5,555 nucleotides of DNA from Spirochaeta_B sp964398645 (lineage in GTDB: Bacteria; Spirochaetota; Spirochaetia; DSM-27196; DSM-8902), in contig CAYNNU010000148.1 in NCBI GenBank assembly GCA_964398645.1, forward strand, positions 1 to 5,555. The letters are read 5' to 3'. Numbering within the stretch: the stretch's first letter is position 1; each line of letters starts with the position of its first letter. The notes beneath the pieces are model-generated. The model was not told the origin of the DNA and searched no databases. It was given only the letters and a program-made list of their open reading frames with translations. Position numbers and translations under genes: made by a program. Below are positions 1 to 5,555 of this stretch, piece after piece.

Positions 1-84
1 GGTCGGGAAGCAAAGTTTGAGATTTCATTATTGGACGCTTTGCGTCAGCAGGATCGCGTTATGGTGAATATTCAATGGCGTTAA
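1..84 (+). CDS. 3' end of an unrecognised gene (C-terminal 27 residues)
   Basis: The first reading frame is open from the window edge to a TAA stop at 82-84. It encodes 27 residues, beginning GREAKFEISLLDALRQQDR and ending in VMVNIQWR. The fragment is too short to assign a family. It looks like amphipathic helix followed by a beta strand. The ending in alternating hydrophobic residues and an aromatic could fit many folds, and no domain motif is visible. That it is a real gene end is supported by the tight junction with the next gene, whose possible starts at 75 and 84 lie inside or overlap this stop. The two genes are therefore probably co-transcribed. Reading frame is fairly sure; function is unknown. 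Confidence 0.6.
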   Translation, partial: GREAKFEISLLDALRQQDRVMVNIQWR

Positions 85-476
85 TGAGTCACCAACATAG
101 GGAAATTGATAAAAAACTGAAACAGCTGTTTGATGATGTAGATGCTGAGCTTGAAAAGCGATTTGGCGATTGTTATCCATTACATCCTGCTCGTCCTGCA
201 CAAGGTGAGACTGCAAATCCAGCCGCAGATGGATTATTTAATATTGGTGCTCAGTTTTCCGCCGGATATGGAAGTAAATTTGGACGTGGTTATGTTTTGG
301 ATGTAGATTTGGCCACACTGCATACAGTTTCAGATTCACAAAAAAAAGAGATAGATTTGTATGCAGAAGAATTAGTGCGGAAAAAACTTATAGAGTTTTT
401 TCCAAACAGAGAAATGCAATTAAAACGTGATGGGAATATTTTTAAAATTGTAGGTGATTTTGGCGTTCAAACTTGA
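75..476 (+). CDS. small conserved-looking hypothetical protein upstream of the V-ATPase operon
   Basis: I do not recognise the family. The product has 133 residues from ATG 75, or 130 from ATG 84. The 75 start is favoured by a GGTGA match at 63-67, seven bases upstream. The 84 start would overlap the previous stop as TAATG, a common coupling arrangement; both are plausible. The N-terminal ~28 residues are charged and helical (HREIDKKLKQLFDDVDAELEKRFG). A Pro/Ala-rich linker follows (about residues 36-53), then a Gly/aromatic segment with GYGSKFGRGYVLDVDLATL, then a helix rich in Lys/Glu and a short basic strand end. There is no signal peptide and no membrane segment, so it is probably cytoplasmic. 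An unassigned gene also lies just upstream of atpE in Treponema pallidum, as far as I recall; orthology is not established here. A link to the ATPase is only positional, and a separate promoter seems to follow it. Confidence 0.75.
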   Translation: MALMSHQHREIDKKLKQLFDDVDAELEKRFGDCYPLHPARPAQGETANPAADGLFNIGAQFSAGYGSKFGRGYVLDVDLATLHTVSDSQKKEIDLYAEELVRKKLIEFFPNREMQLKRDGNIFKIVGDFGVQT

Positions 477-511
477 TGCCTACCAGAATGTATGATCGAT
501 TACTAAAATGC

Positions 512-540
512 TTGCACAATTAAGGGGCATGGTCTAGAAT
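512..540 (+). promoter_or_regulatory. candidate sigma-70-type promoter for the V-ATPase operon
   Basis: In the only intergenic gap of note, TTGCAC (512-517) and TAGAAT (535-540) are separated by exactly 17 bases. The -10 element matches TATAAT at five of six bases; the -35 element is weak, sharing only TTG with TTGACA. Transcription would start near 547, giving a leader of about 33 bases before atpE. A 5-bp inverted repeat, CATGG (528-532) and CCATG (543-547), flanks the -10 box. It could be an operator half-site pair but is short enough to be chance. A second, poorer candidate is TATGAT at 491-496, which has no good -35 at normal spacing. No hairpin plus T-run terminator is visible in 477-579, so read-through from the upstream genes is also possible. 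Confidence 0.4.
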
Positions 541-569
541 CGCCATGACGTAATAATAATCAACTTTGC

Positions 570-574
570 GAGGA
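570..574 (+). promoter_or_regulatory. ribosome binding site of atpE
   Basis: GAGGA at 570-574 lies five bases before the ATG at 580. It is the only purine-rich Shine-Dalgarno match near the start and fixes the beginning of atpE. Confidence 0.6.
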
Positions 575-579
575 TATCT

Positions 580-1191
580 ATGGACACTCAATTGAAAGAA
601 CTGATTGATAAGATTAAAGAAGACGGAGTCGCAACTGCCGAGACGCAGTCCAAACAAATTGTTGGGGATGCTCAAAAGCAGGCACAGCAGATTATTGCTG
701 ATGCAAAAAAAGAGGCAGAGAACATACAGCAGAAAGCAAAAGTAGAGGCAGATAAGTTTACTGCTGCGGGAAAAGCCGCATTGGATCAGGCTGCTCGTGA
801 TGTGCTTCTGCAAACTCAGAATCGCTTGCAACAGGTGTTTGCCGCTTTGGTAGCTGATGAGGTGAAGGGAACCTTTTCTGCTGCGATTCTTGAAAAAGCA
901 GTTGTTGCCCTTATGCAAAATTGGCAGGGAAAAGCAGTGAGCGATCTTGCCTTAATGATTTCCGGTCCTGAGTTTGCTGAATTGGAAAAGGGTTTGAAAA
1001 GCAAGCTGGCAGATGCCTTGAAAAAGGGGATGGAGATTAAGCCGGCAGAAAAGTTGAACGCAGGTTTTCGCATTGGCGAAAAAGACGGTTCAGCATTCTA
1101 TGAAATTTCAGCCGCAAGTTTGGCTCAATTGATGGCAGCACGAGTAAATAGTGCCATTGCAGAGAGCATTCAGACAGCAGCTCAAGCGTAA
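580..1191 (+). CDS. atpE: V-type ATP synthase/ATPase subunit E (peripheral stalk)
   Basis: This is the peripheral stalk subunit that holds the A3B3 head against rotation by linking it to membrane subunit I. The 203-residue product is near the family's usual length of about 190-210. Residues ~1-95 form a long charged helix rich in Ala, Lys, Glu and Gln, with repeats such as DAQKQAQQIIADAKKEAE, as expected for the stalk coiled coil. Residues ~100-200 form the smaller globular domain that contacts the head; AGFRIGEKDGSAFYEISAAS at 161-180 matches the family's GFRI...DG...Y pattern. There is no signal peptide or membrane segment. The gene opens the ATPase cluster behind a candidate promoter and GAGGA ribosome site. 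In Thermus and archaea, E pairs with subunit G; no G gene is seen here. Identity rests on architecture plus position before atpA and is strong. Confidence 0.92.
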   Translation: MDTQLKELIDKIKEDGVATAETQSKQIVGDAQKQAQQIIADAKKEAENIQQKAKVEADKFTAAGKAALDQAARDVLLQTQNRLQQVFAALVADEVKGTFSAAILEKAVVALMQNWQGKAVSDLALMISGPEFAELEKGLKSKLADALKKGMEIKPAEKLNAGFRIGEKDGSAFYEISAASLAQLMAARVNSAIAESIQTAAQA

Positions 1192-1197
1192 GGGGTG
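1190..1197 (+). promoter_or_regulatory. strong ribosome binding site deciding a GTG start
   Basis: AAGGGGTG at 1190-1197 overlaps the atpE stop codon (1189-1191) and lies five bases before GTG 1203. It supports the GTG rather than any later ATG as the start of the DUF2764 gene, and couples its translation to termination of atpE. Confidence 0.6.
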
Positions 1198-1202
1198 TTG
1201 CC

Positions 1203-1781
1203 GTGAAGCAATACTATAACCTACCTGCCAGTCTTCCGTATATTGATTACGATACTGAATCATTTTTAAGCCCTGCTGAGTTCTGTGAACAGTGCGAACC
1301 GTGGCTGACCCCTTCAGACTTAACTGTTATACAGGGGCTTGCGAAAGAGGGTGGTCTAGCTGATTTTCTTGATCATCTTGAACGGGTGTTACCTGAATAC
1401 GCAAGCTACGAACGGGGACTTCGTACAGCATTAGCACAGACTCGAGCACAGAAACTGCAACGCGATTATTTTGCGCCTTCGGGAGTATCTACTGGCGGGG
1501 AAATTGAACGCGACACAGTAGAAGCCTTTGCGCAGCCAGATGCACTACAACGTGAAATGGTTTTGGATCGACGCAGATGGGCAAAACTGGATGAACTGGC
1601 TGTTGGACATATTTTTGATATTATATTTTTGGTGGTATATGGCTTAAAATTACGGCTTCTTCAACGGAAAACGAGTTTTACCCGTCAGAAAGGTTCAGAA
1701 AACTTTTCTGCATCATATACCTCTGTATGGTCTGGAATACAGAATCACGTACCAAAGACTGAAACTGGAGCAAATACATGA
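1203..1781 (+). CDS. DUF2764-like V-ATPase operon protein
   Basis: The 192-residue protein, starting at GTG 1203, begins MKQYYNLPASLPYIDYD, a Tyr-rich opening typical of the DUF2764 proteins found between atpE and atpA in spirochaete, chlamydial and Bacteroidetes V-ATPase operons. LSPAEF follows at about residue 22. The middle is helical and charged. A hydrophobic helix, HIFDIIFLVVYGLKLRLLQR (136-155), lies near the C terminus; it is interrupted by Lys and Arg and is more likely a buried helix than a transmembrane segment. The tail is polar. No catalytic motif is seen. The stop overlaps the atpA start as ATGA (1778-1781), so the two should be made in matched amounts, which suggests an ATPase subunit or assembly factor. 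The family's biochemical role is not known to me. By position it could stand in for subunit C (rotor-shaft socket) or F, but this is inference. Confidence 0.82.
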   Translation: MKQYYNLPASLPYIDYDTESFLSPAEFCEQCEPWLTPSDLTVIQGLAKEGGLADFLDHLERVLPEYASYERGLRTALAQTRAQKLQRDYFAPSGVSTGGEIERDTVEAFAQPDALQREMVLDRRRWAKLDELAVGHIFDIIFLVVYGLKLRLLQRKTSFTRQKGSENFSASYTSVWSGIQNHVPKTETGANT

Positions 1782-3520
1782 CACAAAGCACAAAAGGAAA
1801 GGTAGTTGGCGTTAACGGGAATATGCTTTCCGTTCAGGTAGATGGAGATGTATCACTGAACGAAGTAGGCTATGTTTCTGTAGATGACAGAAAATTGAAA
1901 GCAGAAGTTATCCGAATTAAGGGCTCTCAGGCGGAAATGCAGGTTTTTGAAATGACCAAGGGCATTGGCGTCGGGAATGAGGTTGAGTTTACCGAAGAGT
2001 TGTTGGCGGTAGAGCTTGGACCCGGACTTCTTAGTCAGATTTATGACGGCTTGCAGAATCCTTTGCCGGAATTGGCAGAACGCTGTGGCTTTTTTCTTGA
2101 TAGAGGTGTGTATCTCAATGCGCTTAGCCGAAGCCATAAGTGGGATTTTACTCCCGTGGCGAAAAAAGGTGACAAACTAGTTGCGGGTGGTACCATTGGA
2201 ACAGTACCTGAAGGGATTTTTACTCACCGCATCATGGTTCCTTTTGATTTTAAGGGACAGTGCACCGTCGAATCAGTTGTTGCTGCCGGTTCGTATACAG
2301 TTGAAGAAATTGTCGCGGTAGTAAGCGATGAACAGGGCGGTAAGCATGATCTAAAAATGATGTTTACCTGGCCGGTAAAGCGGGCTATTGAAGCCTATGA
2401 AAAACGTCTAAAACCCACAAAACCGATGGTAACCAAAGTTCGGACAGTTGATACGTTTTTTCCGGTAGCTTTGGGGGGAACCTATTGTACACCAGGACCT
2501 TTCGGTGCTGGTAAAACCGTTCTGCAGCAGGTAACCAGCCGTAACGCTGAGGTAGATGTTGTAATTATTACCGCCTGTGGTGAGCGTGCCGGTGAGGTTG
2601 TAGAAACCCTGAAAGAGTTTCCAGAACTTATTGACCCCCGGACCGGAAGAACGCTTATGGAGCGGACCATCATCATTTGTAATACATCATCCATGCCGGT
2701 TGCTGCCCGTGAAGCATCGGTATATACCGGTGTAACTCTGGCTGAATATTATCGACAAATGGGATTAAACGTTCTGTTGCTTGCTGACTCAACCAGCCGT
2801 TGGGCACAGGCTATGCGTGAAATGTCCGGCCGTCTGGAAGAAATTCCGGGGGAAGAAGCCTTTCCAGCGTATCTTGAATCAGTTATAGCTTCATTTTATG
2901 AGCGTGCTGGTGTTGTAGAGCTGGCTGATGGAACTCTCGGTTCAGTTACAATTGGTGGTACTGTTAGTCCGGCTGGTGGTAACTTCGAAGAGCCAGTTAC
3001 ACAGGCAACACTGAAAGTTGTTGGAGCATTCCATGGATTGAGCCGTGAGCGCTCAGATGCACGTAAGTACCCAGCTATCCATCCGTTGGAAAGTTGGAGT
3101 AAATACGGTGGGATCATCCCTGCTGATAAGGTAGAGTATGCCCGCTCAGTTTTGGCGAAGGGTAATGAAGTTGGACAAATGATGAAGGTTGTTGGAGAAG
3201 AAGGAACCGGTCTGGAAGATTATATTTACTATCAGAAGGCTGAGTTTATTGACTTCTGTTACCTGCAGCAGAATTCTTTTGACCCGGTAGATCAGGCAGT
3301 TTCAACAGAACGACAAGAACGGGTTTTTGATTTTATGGAAACCATTCTTAAAGCGCAATTTAGCGTGAAAGATAAAGCAGAAGCCAGATCGTTTTTTACT
3401 GATCTAAATCAAAAGTTCCGTGATTATAATGGCGCGGAATGGGAATCTGAAGCGTTCAAAGCACAAGAAAAAAGCCTGAATGAACTGGTATCTCAGTACA
3501 TCGTGAAGGAAGGTGAATAA
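1778..3520 (+). CDS. atpA: V-type ATP synthase/ATPase catalytic subunit A
   Basis: This is the catalytic subunit of the A3B3 head, hydrolysing or making ATP coupled to rotation of the D shaft. The 580 residues match the family's usual 575-600. An N-terminal beta-barrel (about 1-75) is followed by the A-specific 'non-homologous' insert (about 110-200), which separates V-type A subunits from F-type beta. The Walker A loop is GPFGAGKT at 240-247 (Lys246, Thr247). The catalytic Glu is expected at E269 in ACGERAGE, and the Walker B/DELSEED-side segment is LLLADSTSRWAQA at 333-345, with D337. GRLEEIPGEEAFPAYL (351-366) is the conserved follow-on, and the C-terminal third is helical. All key residues are present, so it should be active. 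GGAG at 1767-1770 serves the ATG, which overlaps the previous stop (ATGA). Its own stop overlaps the atpB start (TAATG). Confidence 0.98.
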   Translation: MTQSTKGKVVGVNGNMLSVQVDGDVSLNEVGYVSVDDRKLKAEVIRIKGSQAEMQVFEMTKGIGVGNEVEFTEELLAVELGPGLLSQIYDGLQNPLPELAERCGFFLDRGVYLNALSRSHKWDFTPVAKKGDKLVAGGTIGTVPEGIFTHRIMVPFDFKGQCTVESVVAAGSYTVEEIVAVVSDEQGGKHDLKMMFTWPVKRAIEAYEKRLKPTKPMVTKVRTVDTFFPVALGGTYCTPGPFGAGKTVLQQVTSRNAEVDVVIITACGERAGEVVETLKEFPELIDPRTGRTLMERTIIICNTSSMPVAAREASVYTGVTLAEYYRQMGLNVLLLADSTSRWAQAMREMSGRLEEIPGEEAFPAYLESVIASFYERAGVVELADGTLGSVTIGGTVSPAGGNFEEPVTQATLKVVGAFHGLSRERSDARKYPAIHPLESWSKYGGIIPADKVEYARSVLAKGNEVGQMMKVVGEEGTGLEDYIYYQKAEFIDFCYLQQNSFDPVDQAVSTERQERVFDFMETILKAQFSVKDKAEARSFFTDLNQKFRDYNGAEWESEAFKAQEKSLNELVSQYIVKEGE

Positions 3521-4830
3521 TGCAAAAGGTATACAGCAAAATAGAATCAATTTCCGGTAACGTTATTTCGGTACGTGCCGAAGGGGTTCGCAATGGAGAG
3601 CTCGCAACTGTAGAAAGTAAGTATGGCACATCCTTAGCCGAAGTTATTCGTCTTTCCGGCGATACTGTATCACTACAGGTATATTCTGGTGGTCGCGGTG
3701 TTTCAACCGGAGATGAAGTTCGTTTTCTTGGCCATCCGATGCAGATATCCTTTTCTGAAAATTTGCTTGGACGAGTTTTTACTGGTAGTGGTCAGCCACG
3801 GGATGGCGGACCTGAACTTCATGAAAACATGATTGAGATTGGCGGCCCATCTGTTAATCCTGCAAAACGTATCATTCCGCGGAATATGATTCGTACCGGT
3901 ATTCCAATGATTGATATGTTTAACACCTTGGTTGAAAGTCAGAAACTGCCAATTTTCTCAATGTCAGGAGAACCCTACAATGATTTGCTTGCAAGAATTG
4001 CTCTGCAGGCAGAAGTAGACATGATTATTCTTGGTGGAATTGGACTCAAGTACGATGATTATCTTGCATTCCGTGAACAACTAGAAGAAGGCGGCGCTAT
4101 GTCACGCACAATTTTCTTTGTGCATACTGCTGCTGACCCGGTCGTAGAAGCCTTGCTTGTTCCAGATATTTCTTTGGCAGTTGCTGAAAAGTTTGCCTTG
4201 CAAGGAAAAAAAGTGCTTGTACTTTTGACAGATATGACAAACTTCGCCGATGCTCTGAAAGAAATTGCGATCACTATGGAACAGGTTCCTTCTAACCGTG
4301 GATATCCTGGAGACTTGTATAGTCAGTTGGCTTCACGTTATGAGAAAGCAGTTGACTTTGAAGGATCAGGCTCTATCACTGTTCTTGGCGCAACAACCAT
4401 GCCTGGTGATGATGTTACCCACCCAGTTCCGGATAACACTGGATATATTACTGAGGGTCAGTATTACCTACGTAATGGCCGTATTGAGCCCTTTGGATCA
4501 CTATCTCGTTTGAAACAGTTGGTTAATGGTGATACCCGTTCTGATCACCGTGCTGTAATGGATACAATGATTCGTTTGTATGCTGCAAGTAAAGAAACCA
4601 ACGAAAAGAAATCAATGGGTTTCCGTATGTCAGAGTGGGACGATAAACTTTTGAAGTACGGGGATTTATTTGAGAGTAATATGATGGACTTGTCGGTAAA
4701 TATTCCGTTGGAAGAAGCTTTGGATCTGGGGTGGAAGACCCTTGCAGAGTGTTTTATTCCTGCTGAAACAGGTATGTCATCGGCTTTGGTTGAACAGTAT
4801 TGGCCAAAAGATGTAGCTGCTGCCGAATAA
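3520..4830 (+). CDS. atpB: V-type ATP synthase/ATPase non-catalytic subunit B
   Basis: This is the nucleotide-binding, non-catalytic partner of A in the A3B3 head. The 436 residues are slightly shorter than archaeal B subunits (about 460). The order is an N-terminal beta-barrel (about 1-70), a central RecA-like domain and a helical C-terminal domain. The P-loop is degenerate, as it should be in B: SMSGEPYNDLL from residue 147 replaces the archaeal SGSGLPHNEL and lacks the GKT lysine. LLTDMTNFADALKEI starts at residue 235 and is a family signature. GSLSRL around 326-331 holds R330, the likely arginine finger that reaches into the A-subunit active site. The ATG shares one base with the atpA stop, and AGGAAGGTG at 3508-3515 gives a strong ribosome site. 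The unrelated product of the membrane gene also called atpB in F-type operons should not be confused with this one. Confidence 0.97.
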   Translation: MQKVYSKIESISGNVISVRAEGVRNGELATVESKYGTSLAEVIRLSGDTVSLQVYSGGRGVSTGDEVRFLGHPMQISFSENLLGRVFTGSGQPRDGGPELHENMIEIGGPSVNPAKRIIPRNMIRTGIPMIDMFNTLVESQKLPIFSMSGEPYNDLLARIALQAEVDMIILGGIGLKYDDYLAFREQLEEGGAMSRTIFFVHTAADPVVEALLVPDISLAVAEKFALQGKKVLVLLTDMTNFADALKEIAITMEQVPSNRGYPGDLYSQLASRYEKAVDFEGSGSITVLGATTMPGDDVTHPVPDNTGYITEGQYYLRNGRIEPFGSLSRLKQLVNGDTRSDHRAVMDTMIRLYAASKETNEKKSMGFRMSEWDDKLLKYGDLFESNMMDLSVNIPLEEALDLGWKTLAECFIPAETGMSSALVEQYWPKDVAAAE

Positions 4831-4855
4831 GTTAGGACAACAATAAGGTTGGTGT

Positions 4856-5452
4856 ATGGCTAAAGTTAAGCTAACAAAAAATGAGCTAAAAAATCAGAAG
4901 GATATGCTGAAGCGATTTCAGCGCTACCTTCCCACGCTCATACTAAAAAAACAACAACTGCAAATGGTTATGCGGCAGGTTGAAGCCCAAGTTCGTGAAA
5001 AACAAGAGGAAAAAGAACAGCGTCGCCAGGATATGGAAAGCTGGATAGCTGTATATGGTGAAGATATCGACACTGCCTCCTACGTTGAAATTGAACGGCT
5101 GAAAACCTCCGCTGGTAATATTGCCGGTATAGATATCCCTGTGTTTGAAGAGCTTGAGTTTGCAATTCAAGATTATGATTTGTTTGAAACACCGGTTTGG
5201 CTTGATGACGGCATAGAAGGCCTGTGTAGTTTGTTACGGATTGATGCAGAAATGGCTGTTTTAGAAGAACAACTTCGCTTGCTAGGCAATGAGCTTCGGG
5301 TTACTACACAAAGAGTTAATCTGTTTGAAAAAGTAATGATACCGGACGCCAAGGAAAATATCCGACAAATTCGGATATATCTGGGCGACCAGCAAACAGC
5401 AGCTGTTGTTCGTGGGAAAATTGCGAAGAATAAAGTGGAGCGGGTGTCATGA
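4856..5452 (+). CDS. atpD: V-type ATP synthase/ATPase subunit D (central rotor shaft)
   Basis: Subunit D is the coiled-coil axle that turns inside A3B3 and transmits torque to the membrane ring, the counterpart of F-type gamma. The 198 residues match the usual 195-220. The opening MAKVKLTKNELKNQKDMLKR is the family's hallmark N terminus. The long N-terminal helix (about 5-65) is rich in Lys, Gln and Glu. The C-terminal helix (about 135-190) contains RVTTQRVNLFEKVMIPDAKE (148-167), also a clear family motif. The middle region (about 70-130) is acidic and forms the short protruding domain. The gene follows atpB after 25 bases, the widest gap inside the operon. TAAGG at 4844-4848 serves its ATG. 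Its TGA overlaps the start of subunit I (ATGA, 5449-5452). Confidence 0.96.
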   Translation: MAKVKLTKNELKNQKDMLKRFQRYLPTLILKKQQLQMVMRQVEAQVREKQEEKEQRRQDMESWIAVYGEDIDTASYVEIERLKTSAGNIAGIDIPVFEELEFAIQDYDLFETPVWLDDGIEGLCSLLRIDAEMAVLEEQLRLLGNELRVTTQRVNLFEKVMIPDAKENIRQIRIYLGDQQTAAVVRGKIAKNKVERVS

Positions 5453-5555
5453 TAGTACCAATGAAAAAAGCGTATGTGGTGGTACAGGAGTCTCGCCGGA
5501 CAAAAGCGACAGAAGAGCTTGCTGAATTGGGCCTGGTGCAGGTGAGTGTTGACTC
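5449..5555 (+). CDS. atpI: V-type ATP synthase/ATPase subunit I (membrane stator), 5' fragment
   Basis: Only the first 35 codons are present; the gene runs off the window. The start MIVPMKKAYVVVQESRR is characteristic of subunit I of spirochaete and related V-ATPases. This large protein (about 600-700 residues) has a cytoplasmic N-terminal domain that anchors the peripheral stalk and a membrane domain that forms the ion half-channels beside the K ring. The fragment shows the expected beta-alpha opening (MKKAYVVVQ, then the helix ATEELAELGLVQ) of the cytoplasmic domain; the membrane helices lie beyond the window. GGAG at 5437-5440 lies eight bases before the ATG, which overlaps the atpD stop. 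A second in-frame ATG at 5461 is less likely because it has no comparable ribosome site. Confidence 0.88.
   Translation, partial: MIVPMKKAYVVVQESRRTKATEELAELGLVQVSVD

Noticed and set aside
340..347. Run of eight A residues in the small upstream gene, a possible slippage or phase-variation site
   Set aside because: The run encodes Gln-Lys-Lys in an AT-rich stretch and the frame is intact on both sides. No stimulatory structure or meaningful -1 product is seen; the -1 frame gives about 26 unremarkable residues before a stop.
545..553. ATG-ACG-TAA mini reading frame before atpE
   Set aside because: The two-codon frame has no ribosome site and lies at or before the predicted transcription start, so it is most likely chance.
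520..918. 132-residue open frame on the - strand, antisense to atpE
   Set aside because: It is the mirror of the Lys/Glu/Gln-rich coiled coil of atpE, which reads as a Leu/Phe/Cys-rich string on the other strand. It has no ribosome site, and atpE is clearly the coding strand.
1608..1667. Possible transmembrane helix in the DUF2764 protein
   Set aside because: The hydrophobic core is only about 10 residues (IIFLVVYGL), with Asp before it and Lys/Arg after it in helical register. A buried amphipathic helix fits better.
4265..4513. 82-residue open frame on the + strand inside atpB in another frame
   Set aside because: It lies fully within the conserved catalytic-fold part of atpB, resembles nothing known and has no supporting start signal.
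4838..4851. Small hairpin CAAC/GTTG overlapping the atpD ribosome site
   Set aside because: A 4-bp stem with a 6-base loop is too weak to be a regulator or terminator, and it has no T-run.

Overview
The window holds most of a bacterial V-type (A/V-type) rotary ATPase operon, all on the + strand. The subunit order is E, a DUF2764-like protein, A, B, D, I. This order, without genes for subunits C, F and G between E and A or after B, is the one known from spirochaetes (Treponema, Borrelia), Chlamydiae and Bacteroidetes. It differs from the archaeal/Thermus order, in which C and F sit between E and A. Protein details recall spirochaete V-ATPases: the A-subunit stretch around GGTYCTPGPFGAGKT, the B-subunit SGEPYNDLL loop, and subunit I starting MIVPMKKA. 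With the moderate GC content, a member of Spirochaetota (Treponema/Spirochaeta/Sphaerochaeta-like) is the best guess. The genus cannot be settled from this window.

Layout. Positions 1-84 hold the 3' end of an unrecognised gene. Its stop overlaps or abuts a small gene for an unrecognised, probably cytoplasmic protein of 130-133 residues (75-476). A 103-bp gap (477-579) follows, the only sizeable non-coding stretch. It contains a plausible sigma-70-type promoter and the atpE ribosome binding site, and no convincing terminator. From 580 to the window end the ATPase genes are tightly packed: atpE (580-1191), DUF2764 gene (1203-1781, GTG start), atpA (1778-3520), atpB (3520-4830), atpD (4856-5452) and the first 35 codons of atpI (from 5449). 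Junctions are +11 nt, ATGA overlap, TAATG overlap, +25 nt, and ATGA overlap, which is typical of one translationally coupled transcript.

How the genes work together. A and B form the A3B3 catalytic head; A carries the Walker A motif and catalytic Glu, and B carries a degenerate nucleotide site and the probable arginine finger. D is the central rotor shaft, E is a peripheral stalk, and I is the membrane stator carrying the ion half-channels. The rotor ring subunit K is expected just downstream, outside the window, so H+ versus Na+ use cannot be judged. The main open question is which proteins replace subunits C, F and G. The DUF2764 protein lies where C and F lie in other operons and is the obvious candidate for part of this. 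Apart from that question the window is an ordinary conserved housekeeping operon. I see no mobile element, CRISPR array, RNA gene or sign of recent transfer.
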